Of a stretch of DNA of 64,000 bases, positions 52,598 through 64,000 are shown piece by piece. The first letter of the stretch is position 1, and every line of letters starts with the position of its first letter. The DNA comes from JACVCS01 sp038328575 (lineage in GTDB: Bacteria; Planctomycetota; Phycisphaerae; Phycisphaerales; UBA1924). The notes under the pieces were generated by a model. It saw only the letters and a program-made list of their open reading frames with translations, had not been told where the DNA came from and searched no databases. A program made the position numbers and the translations under genes. The DNA is taken from assembly GCA_038328575.1 (NCBI GenBank), contig JBBQMD010000001.1, forward strand, positions 62,001 to 126,000, read 5' to 3'.

Positions 52598-54487
52598 TCA
52601 AGGCTCGTCGCCGGGCATCGGCGGCTTATAGATCGGCGCATCAGGGTCTTCCTGATCGTCGCCAACATCGCCAGGCGGGGGCGGCGCTTCGGGCTTCGGC
52701 AGCATCGGATCTCGCTCCGCCGCGGGCGACAGCTTGATGTACGCGATCTTCGCGCCCGCCTTGTCCATAAACCGCAGATAGACCCACGGAAACGTCGAGC
52801 GGTTCGTCGCGCTCATCAACGACGGCAGCGCATCCATCGCCACCACGCGCCCCGACGCCTCCGCCAGCGGCTCTATGCGACGCTCGGTCAGGTTGACGTA
52901 CCACATCGCGCCGTCCTTGCTGCGCAAAAGCATCGCTGGGTTATTTCGCGCGTCGATCGTCCCGCTCAGCACCTCGGCAGTGTCAGCATCCTTCAGTGGC
53001 ATCGACGCAACCTCTGTGCTGCCGCGATCAACCAGGTTCGTCTTCGTGAACGTCAGCTTGTCCTTGCTGCGCGTCACGACCCAGGCCATGATCGCCGGCT
53101 TGGGCTGCGTGCGCGGCTTGGTCTCTTCCGGGTCCAGCTCGTCCTGCAGCATGATGTCCGTGATAGCCGAGCCGTAGTCCACGAAGCCGTCCAGCCAGAT
53201 GATCGGGTCGTCGGTCAAGAAGACCGACGGCGTCGAAAAGCCCGCGGCCACGTCTTCCAAAACCAGGCGCGAATACGTGAACTCGCGGCTCGCCGGCGTC
53301 CCCCACACCATGTGCAGCTTGTCCCCTCGCTCCCAGAGACACGCATACGGGCCCATCGGCTTGCCCTTGGCGATCTCCAGCGGCGCAGCGATGACCTGCC
53401 CGCCCTCGTCGATCAACATCAATGCAGCTCGCGACATGTCGGCGCTGGCCCACATCGTCGCCACCTCGCCCGTCGCCAGGCTGATCGGGCTGCGCAGCGG
53501 CCCGCCCTCGAACACCGGCGCAAACGGAAGCGCCGGCTGCGGCGGCGGCGGGGGCGCCTTGCCCGGGCTGGGGCCAAAGTTCACGCTCGCGATCATCGAC
53601 TTGCCGCCCTGGGTCCAGAGCACACGACCAACCGTGGGCTCCGGGTCAACCGAGGCCGCAGTGGCCAAAACCGTCGGCTCCGCCGGGAGTGTCGCGACCT
53701 TCACAGCGTGCATGGGCATCGGCGGGAGCTGGGGCCATTGCTGTTGCAGGAAAATCGCAAACTGCGCATCGGGTGTCTGATGCACAAACGCGCCGGGGAT
53801 CGGCGCCATCGGCGAGCGCGCGCCCAGGCGCGACGAGGCGATCAATCGCAAGTTGACAGGCAGGACGCTCAACTTGACAGGCTTGCTTGCGTAGAACGAT
53901 TCCCAGGGCCCGCCGTAATACGCGCGAACCTCGTAGGTCGAGGGTGGCAGTTCACCGGTCCAGAGCAGGATGTCATCGGCGAGCGAGATCGAGCCGCCGG
54001 GCGGGATGGTGACGCTGTGCTTGTTTTCGGGGCCGTGGAAGTGTGCGCCAGGCTTGGTGAGGCGGGTCATCTCCTTGCCACGAAAGGTGCCCTCGCCAGA
54101 CTTGGCCTCGATGCCCAATGCGCGATTGTGGCGGCTGAACGATTGGACGTACGCGGGCGCCTGCAAGGTGTTGACCGCGCTGGCGAAGAAGTACACGGAC
54201 TCTCCGCGAACGACCTCGCTCGGGGACAGCTTGATCTCAGGAACAACAGGAGGCTTCATGGTGGGGTCCTTCCCGAGCGGTGTCGAGGGTGCGAACGCGA
54301 GCGGCTGGGAGGTTGGCGGAAAGTGGGGCGCGGGCGGGGCGGTGAGCGATCGCTCCGGTGAAGCGCCCATCGGGGCTTGATCGCTCGGAGACGCTTCAAG
54401 AAATCTGGTGTTCGCCGATACCGGAAACACCACGCCGAGTGTCGCGGCGGCGAAGCATGACAAGGTAAGGAGCGTGCGTGGTGTCAT
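52598..54487 (-). CDS. Exported protein of the vgrG operon, function unknown
   Basis: 629 aa from the ATG at 54487, 10 bp after the stop of the metallopeptidase gene. Sec signal LLTLSCFAAATLGVVFPVSA. After a Pro-rich linker (SLTAPPAPHFPPTSQPLAFA) comes an Ig/beta-sandwich-like stretch (PEIKLSPSEVVRGESVYFFA, SYEVRAYYGGPWESFYASKP-like), then beta-repeat sequence (GGKSMIASVNFG, GEVATMWASADMSRAALMLI, AMWYVNLTERRIEPLAEASG) that could be a propeller. Pro/Gly/Asp-rich C-terminus. In such operons an exported non-toxin next to an effector is often an immunity protein; here that is only inference. Confidence 0.6.
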   Translation of the reverse strand: MTPRTLLTLSCFAAATLGVVFPVSANTRFLEASPSDQAPMGASPERSLTAPPAPHFPPTSQPLAFAPSTPLGKDPTMKPPVVPEIKLSPSEVVRGESVYFFASAVNTLQAPAYVQSFSRHNRALGIEAKSGEGTFRGKEMTRLTKPGAHFHGPENKHSVTIPPGGSISLADDILLWTGELPPSTYEVRAYYGGPWESFYASKPVKLSVLPVNLRLIASSRLGARSPMAPIPGAFVHQTPDAQFAIFLQQQWPQLPPMPMHAVKVATLPAEPTVLATAASVDPEPTVGRVLWTQGGKSMIASVNFGPSPGKAPPPPPQPALPFAPVFEGGPLRSPISLATGEVATMWASADMSRAALMLIDEGGQVIAAPLEIAKGKPMGPYACLWERGDKLHMVWGTPASREFTYSRLVLEDVAAGFSTPSVFLTDDPIIWLDGFVDYGSAITDIMLQDELDPEETKPRTQPKPAIMAWVVTRSKDKLTFTKTNLVDRGSTEVASMPLKDADTAEVLSGTIDARNNPAMLLRSKDGAMWYVNLTERRIEPLAEASGRVVAMDALPSLMSATNRSTFPWVYLRFMDKAGAKIAYIKLSPAAERDPMLPKPEAPPPPGDVGDDQEDPDAPIYKPPMPGDEP

Positions 54488-54497
54488 GGTCCGGCAT

Positions 54498-56750
54498 TCA
54501 CACAACGTTGAAGTTTGTCTCGCACGAGATCCCGGATTTACGGTACCGGATCCGGACAGTGCCCGCCCCCGTCGCATCAATAACCAAACAACTGAACATG
54601 TTTTGCGCATCGGTCGAGGCGATGCGGTGCGTGACGGTCGCCGTCCCGGTGATGGTGAAGTTGGCCAGCGCGTTCGCGGCTTGGGGCTTCGTCAGGTTGA
54701 TTCGTCCCTTGCGAGCGGTGTTGCCGCGATCGGTGAAATCAACTTCCGGACCCAGAACAATCAGAGCTTTCCAGCCGCCAATCGCGATATTGGCGGGGAC
54801 ATCGGTGGCGGTGTTTGGCGTCGCCATCGGCTGGCCGGGCCCAATAGGCGGCGTGCCCAAGGTGTAGTCGTAGAACGCCGCGGGACCCGCGGCCTTCATC
54901 GACTGCTTCTGGAAACGTGCCGGGTCGGCGATCTTGACGCGATCAAACATCCGCAGCGTGAGGCAGCAGAGCCCGCACGGAGCGGCGCTGGACGCTCGCG
55001 TGTACGAGAGCAAACACGCGAAGGCGTCGTTCTGATCGTGGTCCAGCAAGTTGTTGTTGAACTCGCCATCGGGCACGATGATGTCGCTCGCAACGCCGCC
55101 GATAGTCAACTGCAGCGGCATGCGAAGCGTGTGCGAGTGGCGCAGGTACATCGCGTGCCCGAGCTCGTGGGCGCAGGTGCTGGTCGTGGAGGCCTGATTG
55201 CCCTGCTCGAAGAACCAGAAAGTACGATCGGAGAAGTACGCACCGACGGCTGTGCTGCCGGAATAGCTGCCCTTGCGACAGTAGAAGATGAACAACCCTT
55301 CGCTGTTGTCCTGGGCGGTGTTGACTCGGGGGGAGGTGACGCCGCGCCGATCGCAGGCTTTGTCCACGATCTCCAGGGCCAGAGGCTGAAGGTCCGCGTC
55401 GAGGTCAAACGTGGCGCGAAGCGAGGGGGGAACAAAGTCGGTTGCGTAAACCGGGGCACCGGTCTCGACGGCGGTGTCCAACGCCGCGGTTTGTGCGGGG
55501 AAGTGGGCTTTGAGAAACGCTTTCCAGGTGGATCGGCGCACGGTGTAGATGATCTCGGGCTCGTGAACCTCGATAAACGCCTTCTTGTACACGCTCTTGA
55601 CGGTGTCCCAGGTGATATCCGCGCTGGTCAGCCCGTTGCAGCAGGCCATGAGCTTGAAGTGAACGCGTTTCCAGAGGACGATGCGCCCCGCGCAATAGCC
55701 CTGCTTCTCTGGGATCCGCGAGCCGCTCGAATCTGTCATCCGTATCTTGAGGCCGTTTTTGCGAACCTCGCGCACGTCCTTGCCGTCGAGCTTGAGGGTG
55801 ATGAGAAAGCGATAGTTATCGCCGCCAACGCTGGGCGGGCAGAAGGCGAAATCCACCACGCCGACTTTGCCCTCGGGCACGTCAACCTTCCTGGGCGTGA
55901 ACTTGACGCGATAGGAACTCTCCGCGGTCGAGTCGGTCAGATCGCTGAACTTCACGCAGTTGGCAGGGCAGGCGCCAACGTCAGCAACCGGGGTCGCGAC
56001 GTACTTCATGTTCTTGATGACCGCGGTGCCCTTGACCCCGGGATGCGTCGCGTCGGGCGTGCGCGTGCCGCCGAAGCGGATGACCGCGTTGTCATCGCCC
56101 TTGGTGCTTTTCTCGTTGGTGCGGTTGTACTTGCCGAAGAACTTGCGGTTGAACTTGCGGCGCTTGTGGTCGTCCGGCGAGCCGGTGATCACGCCGATCT
56201 CCTCCGCCGGGTCTTTGACGTGCAGGATCACGTCGAGATCTTCCTTGATGTTCACCTGGTCGCTGCCAATAAACTTCTTGATCACGATCCGGAACGGCAC
56301 CGCGGGGTTGATGTCCGGGCGCCAATCCTTCTTCGAGGTCACCGTGCCGCTGGCGCCGATCGTCGCCTTGTAGTTCTCCACTTTCGAGGTCGTGTCGCCG
56401 GGCGTGCCCAGCAGGTCGTCACAAGACCGCATGGCGTGGTTGTCGGTGATCATCAACCGGAAGACTTCGTCGCTCACCGGCAACTGATTGTCGCCCTCGT
56501 GGGCATAGGGCAACGCGGCGCTGACAGACTGGTCGGCTCGGTCTTCCAGCGGGACGCGGTTGGCCAGGAGCGCTGGGCCGCTGGCGATGAGCGCTTCGCC
56601 GCGCTGCAGCTCGTACTTGCAGCGGTAAGTGGTGTTGTGGTGCTCGATCCGATCGTGACCGAGGTACAGCAGCGTGACCTCGAACTTCACCCGCCCCAGG
56701 CGGATGACGTTCTTCTTCCTGGTGCTTCCTGAAACGCTGGCAGTAGACAT
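54498..56750 (-). CDS. Putative VgrG-associated effector: metzincin-like zinc metallopeptidase
   Basis: 750 aa. ATG at 56750, 59 bp after the vgrG stop. The zinc motif is HELGHAMYLRH (H528, E529, H532, H538), i.e. HExxHxxxxxH, preceded by TSTCA and followed ~40 residues later by HDQNDAFACLLSYTR and CGLCCLTLRM, which match the pattern (HD..D..C-L-M-S-Y, then FCGLC) of peptidases found beside VgrG genes, with Leu where the Met-turn Met is expected. The first ~350 residues have beta-rich, VgrG/spike-adaptor-like sequence (RVKFEVTLLYLGHDRIEHHN). No signal peptide, as expected for T6SS cargo. Activity is predicted, not shown. Confidence 0.75.
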   Translation of the reverse strand: MSTASVSGSTRKKNVIRLGRVKFEVTLLYLGHDRIEHHNTTYRCKYELQRGEALIASGPALLANRVPLEDRADQSVSAALPYAHEGDNQLPVSDEVFRLMITDNHAMRSCDDLLGTPGDTTSKVENYKATIGASGTVTSKKDWRPDINPAVPFRIVIKKFIGSDQVNIKEDLDVILHVKDPAEEIGVITGSPDDHKRRKFNRKFFGKYNRTNEKSTKGDDNAVIRFGGTRTPDATHPGVKGTAVIKNMKYVATPVADVGACPANCVKFSDLTDSTAESSYRVKFTPRKVDVPEGKVGVVDFAFCPPSVGGDNYRFLITLKLDGKDVREVRKNGLKIRMTDSSGSRIPEKQGYCAGRIVLWKRVHFKLMACCNGLTSADITWDTVKSVYKKAFIEVHEPEIIYTVRRSTWKAFLKAHFPAQTAALDTAVETGAPVYATDFVPPSLRATFDLDADLQPLALEIVDKACDRRGVTSPRVNTAQDNSEGLFIFYCRKGSYSGSTAVGAYFSDRTFWFFEQGNQASTTSTCAHELGHAMYLRHSHTLRMPLQLTIGGVASDIIVPDGEFNNNLLDHDQNDAFACLLSYTRASSAAPCGLCCLTLRMFDRVKIADPARFQKQSMKAAGPAAFYDYTLGTPPIGPGQPMATPNTATDVPANIAIGGWKALIVLGPEVDFTDRGNTARKGRINLTKPQAANALANFTITGTATVTHRIASTDAQNMFSCLVIDATGAGTVRIRYRKSGISCETNFNVV

Positions 56751-56809
56751 CCGCGAAACTCCTCACCAACCGGTATTGGACAGTTCTTCTGCGGGTGCGA
56801 GCGCGATCA

Positions 56810-59284
56810 TCACGCTGGCGCGGGGGCGCCGTCGTCTTCTTCCTCGTCCACGGGAACCTCGGTGTAGACGTCCTCCCCGGGCTCGACCGGTCCGGGCTCG
56901 GGCTCTGGATCGGCCAGCGGCTTGGTGTCATCTCCCGACTCGACCTCTGCGACCTTGTCGTACTCGGGGTCTTCTCGATCAGGCAGGTCGATCAGCGGGT
57001 TGCTGTCGGCCGGCACGAGGTCATCGATCCGCACCAGCCCGTTGCCGTCGGTCTTCTTCGAGACGATCTTGCCGCTGCTGAACAGCACCTTGACGTTCTC
57101 GTTCTTGACCTTCTCGCCTTCGCTGTCGATCACTTCAATCTCGATCCAAGTCTTCTCCTCTTCGGGGTCCGTCTGCTTCTCCTGCAACGGAATCATTCCT
57201 GGGATTGGTTCCAGAGCGATCTCCGCCCGCTGCTTCTGCTCGGCTTGATACGCAATCATCGCCCCCGGCTCCGCGTTGATCGGCTCCTCGGCCGCGGCCG
57301 GCGCCGCCGGTGCCTCGATCGAGCACGCCGGCCCGCCCCCGGGCGGCGAGCCCGGGCCGGAGGCGATCTTGATCATGGAGCCATCGAGCGTGACCAAACT
57401 GCCCTTGATGGTGACGCCGCTGGAATCGAGCACCACGCTGCTGCCGCCGCACTTGAGCGTGATCCCCGCTGAGCAATCAAGCACGATCCCCGAAGCGCCC
57501 TTGATCATCACGCCGCCGCCAGCATCGATGCTCAGGTCCGTCATCTTCTGATTCAGATTCCCGCCGACTTTCAGCGACGTGTTGCCGCCCACCTCGATCA
57601 TCGTCTTCCCGCCAACCTTGAGCGAATAGTCCTCACCGACCTCGACCGACAACGCGCCACCGATCGCCTGCCCCACCGCCCCGTCGATCTTCTGCGCGAG
57701 ATCCCCGGTGATCGTGTCGTGCCGGTTGGCGCCCACGAACGTCTTCATGTCGTTCAACACGCGACGATCGAAATCCTTCTGCGCGTGGACAAACATCATC
57801 TCCGAGTCTTTCTTGTCCTCGAAGCGGATCTCGTGAAACCCGCCGCCTCCATTGCTGGACAGCGTCTTGATCGTCGACACGGTCTTCATGTCAGGCAGCG
57901 CGTAAGGCGGTGTCTGATCGGCGTTGTGTACGCACCCCGTGATGATCGGCCGGTCCGGGTCCCCGTCGATAAACTCAACAATCACCTCGTGCCCAATCCG
58001 CGGCAGGAAGAACATCCCGAACCCCTTGCCCGCCCACCCCTGCGACACCCGAACCCAGCACGTGTCCTTCTCATCGCCTTTGCCCTGACGATCCCAGTGG
58101 AAATGCACCCGCACCCGCCCGTGCTTGTCCGTGTAGATCTCCTCCCCGCTTGGACCCACCACCTTCGCGGTCTGCGGCCCGACCGCCACCGGCTTCGGCG
58201 TCACCCGCGGCGGGCAGTAGTCCTGCGCCGCGAAGATCGCGGTGAACGAGGTGTCCACATGCGACTCGCCACCGGCTTCGGAACTCAGCTCGCTGTTCTG
58301 CCCCATGATCGTCACCGACGTCACCAGCAACTCCTGCTCCACCAGCGACGCGATCAGTGCCTCCATCGGATCCGCAAGTTCGAACTTCGTCCCCGCGCTC
58401 AACCCGCGGCACTTCGACTCACCGGTGATCACCTTCGACTGCGACGTCAGCTCGTGCGCGATCCGCTTGCAAAGTGCCTGGCCCTCCGCCATCTCCCAGT
58501 ATTCACCGGGGTACTCGTACCGATGCGTCTTCATCAGTCGATCCGTCGCGCCCAGCGGCTGCTCCGTCTCCAGCGACGTCGCGGGCTTCATAAAGTCGAA
58601 GTCGCTGACGATGACCTTCTCGGTCGTCTGCATGCGATAGGTGTGAATCTCCGTGATCGAGTCGGCGTCGCCCGGGCCCGGGTTCGAGAAGCCAACCCGC
58701 GGATACGCCTTGGATTTTTTGAACGTCTCCGGCTCCGCCGCGATGACCAGGGTGTGCTTCTGCTCGGTGTGCTCGTGGAAGAACGAAAGCCCCGACTGCT
58801 CCAGCAACCGCATGACGAACTGGAGATCGCTCTCGCGATACTGAACGCAGATCTTGCGTTTGACCGTCTGGCCGGTCGCCCGCCACGCGAACTCGATCTT
58901 GTAGTTGCCCAGCACCTCGCTGACGATGTCCTTGATCGTCTTCTCTTGAAAGATCCGTGAGTCGGTCGTCAGGTCCATCATGGACATGGTCGGGACCACG
59001 CTCAGCCGGAACACCCGGCGCGCTTCGCGCGGGCCGGGCTCGCGGATGGAGCGGACGAAGCCGTGGAACCACCGCATGGGGTCTTCCTTAAAGACCATGC
59101 GCATGCGGACGACGACGGCCTTGCCCATGAGCTGGTAGATGTCCACGTCGGGCTTGGAGAGCCGGACGCGCAGGGTCATCTGAAAGGGCTGGCCGATGGT
59201 CTCGGTGAAGGCCATCGAGTCCAGAACGAACAGCCCCTCTCCAGCGCCGGTCTGGAGTTCCATGTCGCGTTGCGTATCGGGCAT
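56810..59284 (-). CDS. vgrG: VgrG-type spike protein (type VI secretion) with C-terminal extension
   Basis: 824 aa. ATG at 59284 with GAGGAG ~9 bases upstream. Gp27-like part (~1-370: VVVRMRMVFKEDPMRWFHGF, ESDLQFVMRLLEQSGLSFFH), gp5 OB region (~395-455: RVRVHFHWDRQGKGDEKDTC, IGHEVIVEFIDGDPDRPIIT), beta-helix (~470-640: KVGGNTSLKVGG repeats). The last ~135 residues are an added Ig/transthyretin-like domain (IEIEVIDSEGEKVKNENVKV) with an acidic tail, probably docking the downstream peptidase. No TssA-M genes are in the window, so this is an orphan effector module. Confidence 0.93.
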   Translation of the reverse strand: MPDTQRDMELQTGAGEGLFVLDSMAFTETIGQPFQMTLRVRLSKPDVDIYQLMGKAVVVRMRMVFKEDPMRWFHGFVRSIREPGPREARRVFRLSVVPTMSMMDLTTDSRIFQEKTIKDIVSEVLGNYKIEFAWRATGQTVKRKICVQYRESDLQFVMRLLEQSGLSFFHEHTEQKHTLVIAAEPETFKKSKAYPRVGFSNPGPGDADSITEIHTYRMQTTEKVIVSDFDFMKPATSLETEQPLGATDRLMKTHRYEYPGEYWEMAEGQALCKRIAHELTSQSKVITGESKCRGLSAGTKFELADPMEALIASLVEQELLVTSVTIMGQNSELSSEAGGESHVDTSFTAIFAAQDYCPPRVTPKPVAVGPQTAKVVGPSGEEIYTDKHGRVRVHFHWDRQGKGDEKDTCWVRVSQGWAGKGFGMFFLPRIGHEVIVEFIDGDPDRPIITGCVHNADQTPPYALPDMKTVSTIKTLSSNGGGGFHEIRFEDKKDSEMMFVHAQKDFDRRVLNDMKTFVGANRHDTITGDLAQKIDGAVGQAIGGALSVEVGEDYSLKVGGKTMIEVGGNTSLKVGGNLNQKMTDLSIDAGGGVMIKGASGIVLDCSAGITLKCGGSSVVLDSSGVTIKGSLVTLDGSMIKIASGPGSPPGGGPACSIEAPAAPAAAEEPINAEPGAMIAYQAEQKQRAEIALEPIPGMIPLQEKQTDPEEEKTWIEIEVIDSEGEKVKNENVKVLFSSGKIVSKKTDGNGLVRIDDLVPADSNPLIDLPDREDPEYDKVAEVESGDDTKPLADPEPEPGPVEPGEDVYTEVPVDEEEDDGAPAPA

Positions 59285-59354
59285 GAAAGGCGGCTCCTCT
59301 TGTGGCCGCGTCTAGCGTACTACCGAGGAGGCCTTGCGCCAAGGGGCTGGAAAT

Positions 59355-59370
59355 TGTGCCGCGCGGCACA
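59355..59370. repeat. 16-bp perfect palindrome between helicase and vgrG
   Basis: TGTGCCGCGCGGCACA reads the same on both strands. It lies 71 bp before the vgrG start and 79 bp after the helicase stop. Either a small operator site or a stem near the helicase 3' end; there is only a short AATTT after it on the minus strand. Confidence 0.55.
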
Positions 59371-59406
59371 GTTTTGGCGGCCAAGCCTGGTTTGGTGTGG
59401 TCAACC

Positions 59407-59417
59407 GGGGGGGGGGG
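59407..59417 (+). repeat. Homopolymer run of 11 G in vgrG upstream region
   Basis: Eleven consecutive G on the plus strand (C11 on the vgrG-sense strand), about 123 bp before the vgrG ATG. Tracts of this length are prone to slippage. No gene spans it. Confidence 0.85.
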
Positions 59418-59448
59418 CGGCGGGGTGCGTCACGGAATGGCGCTGCCC

Positions 59449-62889
<3,441 letters not shown>

Positions 62890-62940
62890 GTGTCAAACCC
62901 CCCACCCACCTCCACGACCCCCGAAGACCTGCCTTGGAAA

Positions 62941-62972
62941 GGCGGGCCACCTAAATCCTCGGCGGGCCACCT
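62941..62972 (+). repeat. Short direct repeat between helicase and HD genes
   Basis: GGCGGGCCACCT occurs at 62941-62952 and again at 62961-62972, in the 92-bp gap before the helicase start. No function known; it may be a remnant of local duplication. Confidence 0.45.
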
Positions 62973-62981
62973 GCCTGCGGT

Positions 62982-63977
62982 TCATTCCCCGAGCGGATCT
63001 GGGCGGAAGAGCTTGGTTTCCAGGGCCCATTGTTTCTCGGTGAAGTTGCCGCCAAGTTCGATGGGGGTGTCGCGATCTGGGCGTGCGGCGGCGAGGGCCA
63101 TGAAGGTGCGTGCGTCGAGGTTGTCCAGCAGGGAGACCATGATGGCTTCGGGGGTGCTGGGGAGTTTGGCGGCACCGAAGTCGGGCTGGCCGTGGTGGCT
63201 GAGGATGATGTGTTGCAGGACCATGACGGCGTGCTTGGGGAGGCGCTGGCCGGTCTGTCGCATGACGAGTTGGGCGCGGTCGTGGAGCATGATTGCGCCG
63301 TCGACGATGTGGCCCACGAGCTCACCTCGATCGCTATAGGTGAAGGCGCGGTCGAAGACGATTTCGCGGGTCTTGCCCAGGTCGTGGAGGAAGAGGCCCA
63401 TCATGACGATGTCGCGATTGAGCTTGGGGTAGAGGGGGCAGAGGGCGCTACCGAGCTTGAGGAGCTGGAGCGTGTGCTCGAGGAGGCCGCCGAGATAGGC
63501 GTGGTGCATGTTTTTCGCGGCTGGGCAGACGCGGAAGGCGGTCATCAGGGGTTCATCGGTGAGATAGACCTGGGCGAGGGCCTGCATGCCGGGGTGCTTG
63601 AGCGTGGCCATGAGGGCCGTGAGTTCGCCGAACATCTCGTCGATGTTGTGGGGCGAGACGGGCAGCAGGTCGTGCATCTCTTCCTGCGTGGGCGTGTGCG
63701 GCTCGATCACGCGGATGATGAGTTGGAGGTCGCCCTGGTAGGCCTGGACCTCGCCTTCGATGTAGACGAAGCCCTCCTGCGGGAGCTTGCGGTAGAAGTC
63801 CTGATCGATGGACCACATGCGGGCGGCAAGGTCGCCGGTCTTGTCCTTGAGCAAGCACTTGAGGTAGGGCTTGTCGGTTTTGGTGCGCCCGAGCTGGCCG
63901 TTGGAGATGCAGAAGACGCCCTCGACGTAGTCAGACGGCTGGTAATCACGGATGAACTTGCGGGTCGAGACGGGCAT
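62982..63977 (-). CDS. YhaM-like OB-fold/HD-domain 3'-5' exonuclease
   Basis: 331 aa. ATG at 63977. N-terminal OB fold (~10-95: FCISNGQLGRTKTDKPYLKC, LAARMWSIDQDFYRKLPQEG, GEVQAYQGDLQLIIRVI) then an HD hydrolase domain (~140-310): HHAYLGGLLEHTLQLL (H158/H159, H168) and LFLHDLGKT with H198-D199, followed by HGQPDFGA. Same order and length as YhaM/CBF1, which degrades RNA or single-stranded DNA 3' to 5' with Mn2+. Lies just upstream of the helicase-nuclease on the same strand, separated by 92 bp. Confidence 0.88.
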   Translation of the reverse strand: MPVSTRKFIRDYQPSDYVEGVFCISNGQLGRTKTDKPYLKCLLKDKTGDLAARMWSIDQDFYRKLPQEGFVYIEGEVQAYQGDLQLIIRVIEPHTPTQEEMHDLLPVSPHNIDEMFGELTALMATLKHPGMQALAQVYLTDEPLMTAFRVCPAAKNMHHAYLGGLLEHTLQLLKLGSALCPLYPKLNRDIVMMGLFLHDLGKTREIVFDRAFTYSDRGELVGHIVDGAIMLHDRAQLVMRQTGQRLPKHAVMVLQHIILSHHGQPDFGAAKLPSTPEAIMVSLLDNLDARTFMALAAARPDRDTPIELGGNFTEKQWALETKLFRPDPLGE

Positions 63978-64000
63978 GGGCTTCGGCTCCGGGGGCAGAG

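Noticed and set aside
54408..56732. 774-codon plus frame opposite the metallopeptidase gene
   Set aside because: It mirrors the minus-strand gene codon for codon; no motif, and the minus strand has HExxH and operon context.

Overview
The window is a 64 kb piece of a GC-rich bacterial chromosome, densely coded on both strands. I infer a member of the Planctomycetota, most likely of the Phycisphaerae type. Grounds: a pseudopilin with a long processed domain, a surface protein with a variant PEP-CTERM tail (VPTAGT, hydrophobic stretch, RRRR), dockerin-like ends, a WXG100/FtsK-type secretion locus, and housekeeping genes scattered singly rather than in classical operons (an isolated atpG, aspS and recO). 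This is inference from gene content; there is no rRNA in the window.

Layout. 1-8 kb: end of an M28 peptidase, a Tricorn-like S41 protease, a Tat-exported flavin amine oxidase and a B12-dependent acyl-CoA mutase large subunit. 8-9 kb: an FRG-domain gene overlapping a small unknown gene. 9-15 kb: a minus-strand type VII-like (ESX-like) locus: WXG100 protein, coiled-coil protein, 73-aa protein and a 1,369-aa FtsK/EccC-like ATPase. 15-20 kb: an uncharacterised protein, then a minus-strand operon (PEP-CTERM-like surface protein, beta-propeller protein, pseudopilin) behind a clear cobalamin riboswitch. 20-24 kb: pterin synthase-like fusion, membrane protein, aspS and tmRNA (ssrA). 24-33 kb: a short gene-poor stretch, a MoxR ATPase/VWA pair, an M16 peptidase and a glycosyltransferase. 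33-36 kb: atpG, a dehydratase-ACP-dehydratase trio and recO. 36-46 kb: HDOD regulator, second M16 peptidase, a ThiD2-ThiE fusion, zwf-pgl, an RluA-type synthase, a HemW-like radical SAM protein and an FHA protein. 46-52 kb: DegT aminotransferase, a secreted protein, a DevBCA/MacB-like exporter and tRNA-Thr(CGT). 52-59 kb: a minus-strand vgrG, metallopeptidase, secreted protein, PAAR operon. 59-64 kb: UvrD-like helicase-nuclease and a YhaM-like OB/HD hydrolase.

How the parts fit. Three accessory systems stand out. The cobalamin-riboswitch operon encodes exported or surface proteins rather than a TonB receptor, so it may be a different way of capturing corrinoid; the same window has a B12-dependent mutase. 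The type VII-like locus is compact and carries two proteins of unknown function. The vgrG-PAAR operon carries a metzincin-like putative toxin with no T6SS core genes nearby, and has an 11-G homopolymer in its upstream region. Starts were chosen from visible Shine-Dalgarno matches, signal peptides or gene overlaps; where none was visible this is stated.
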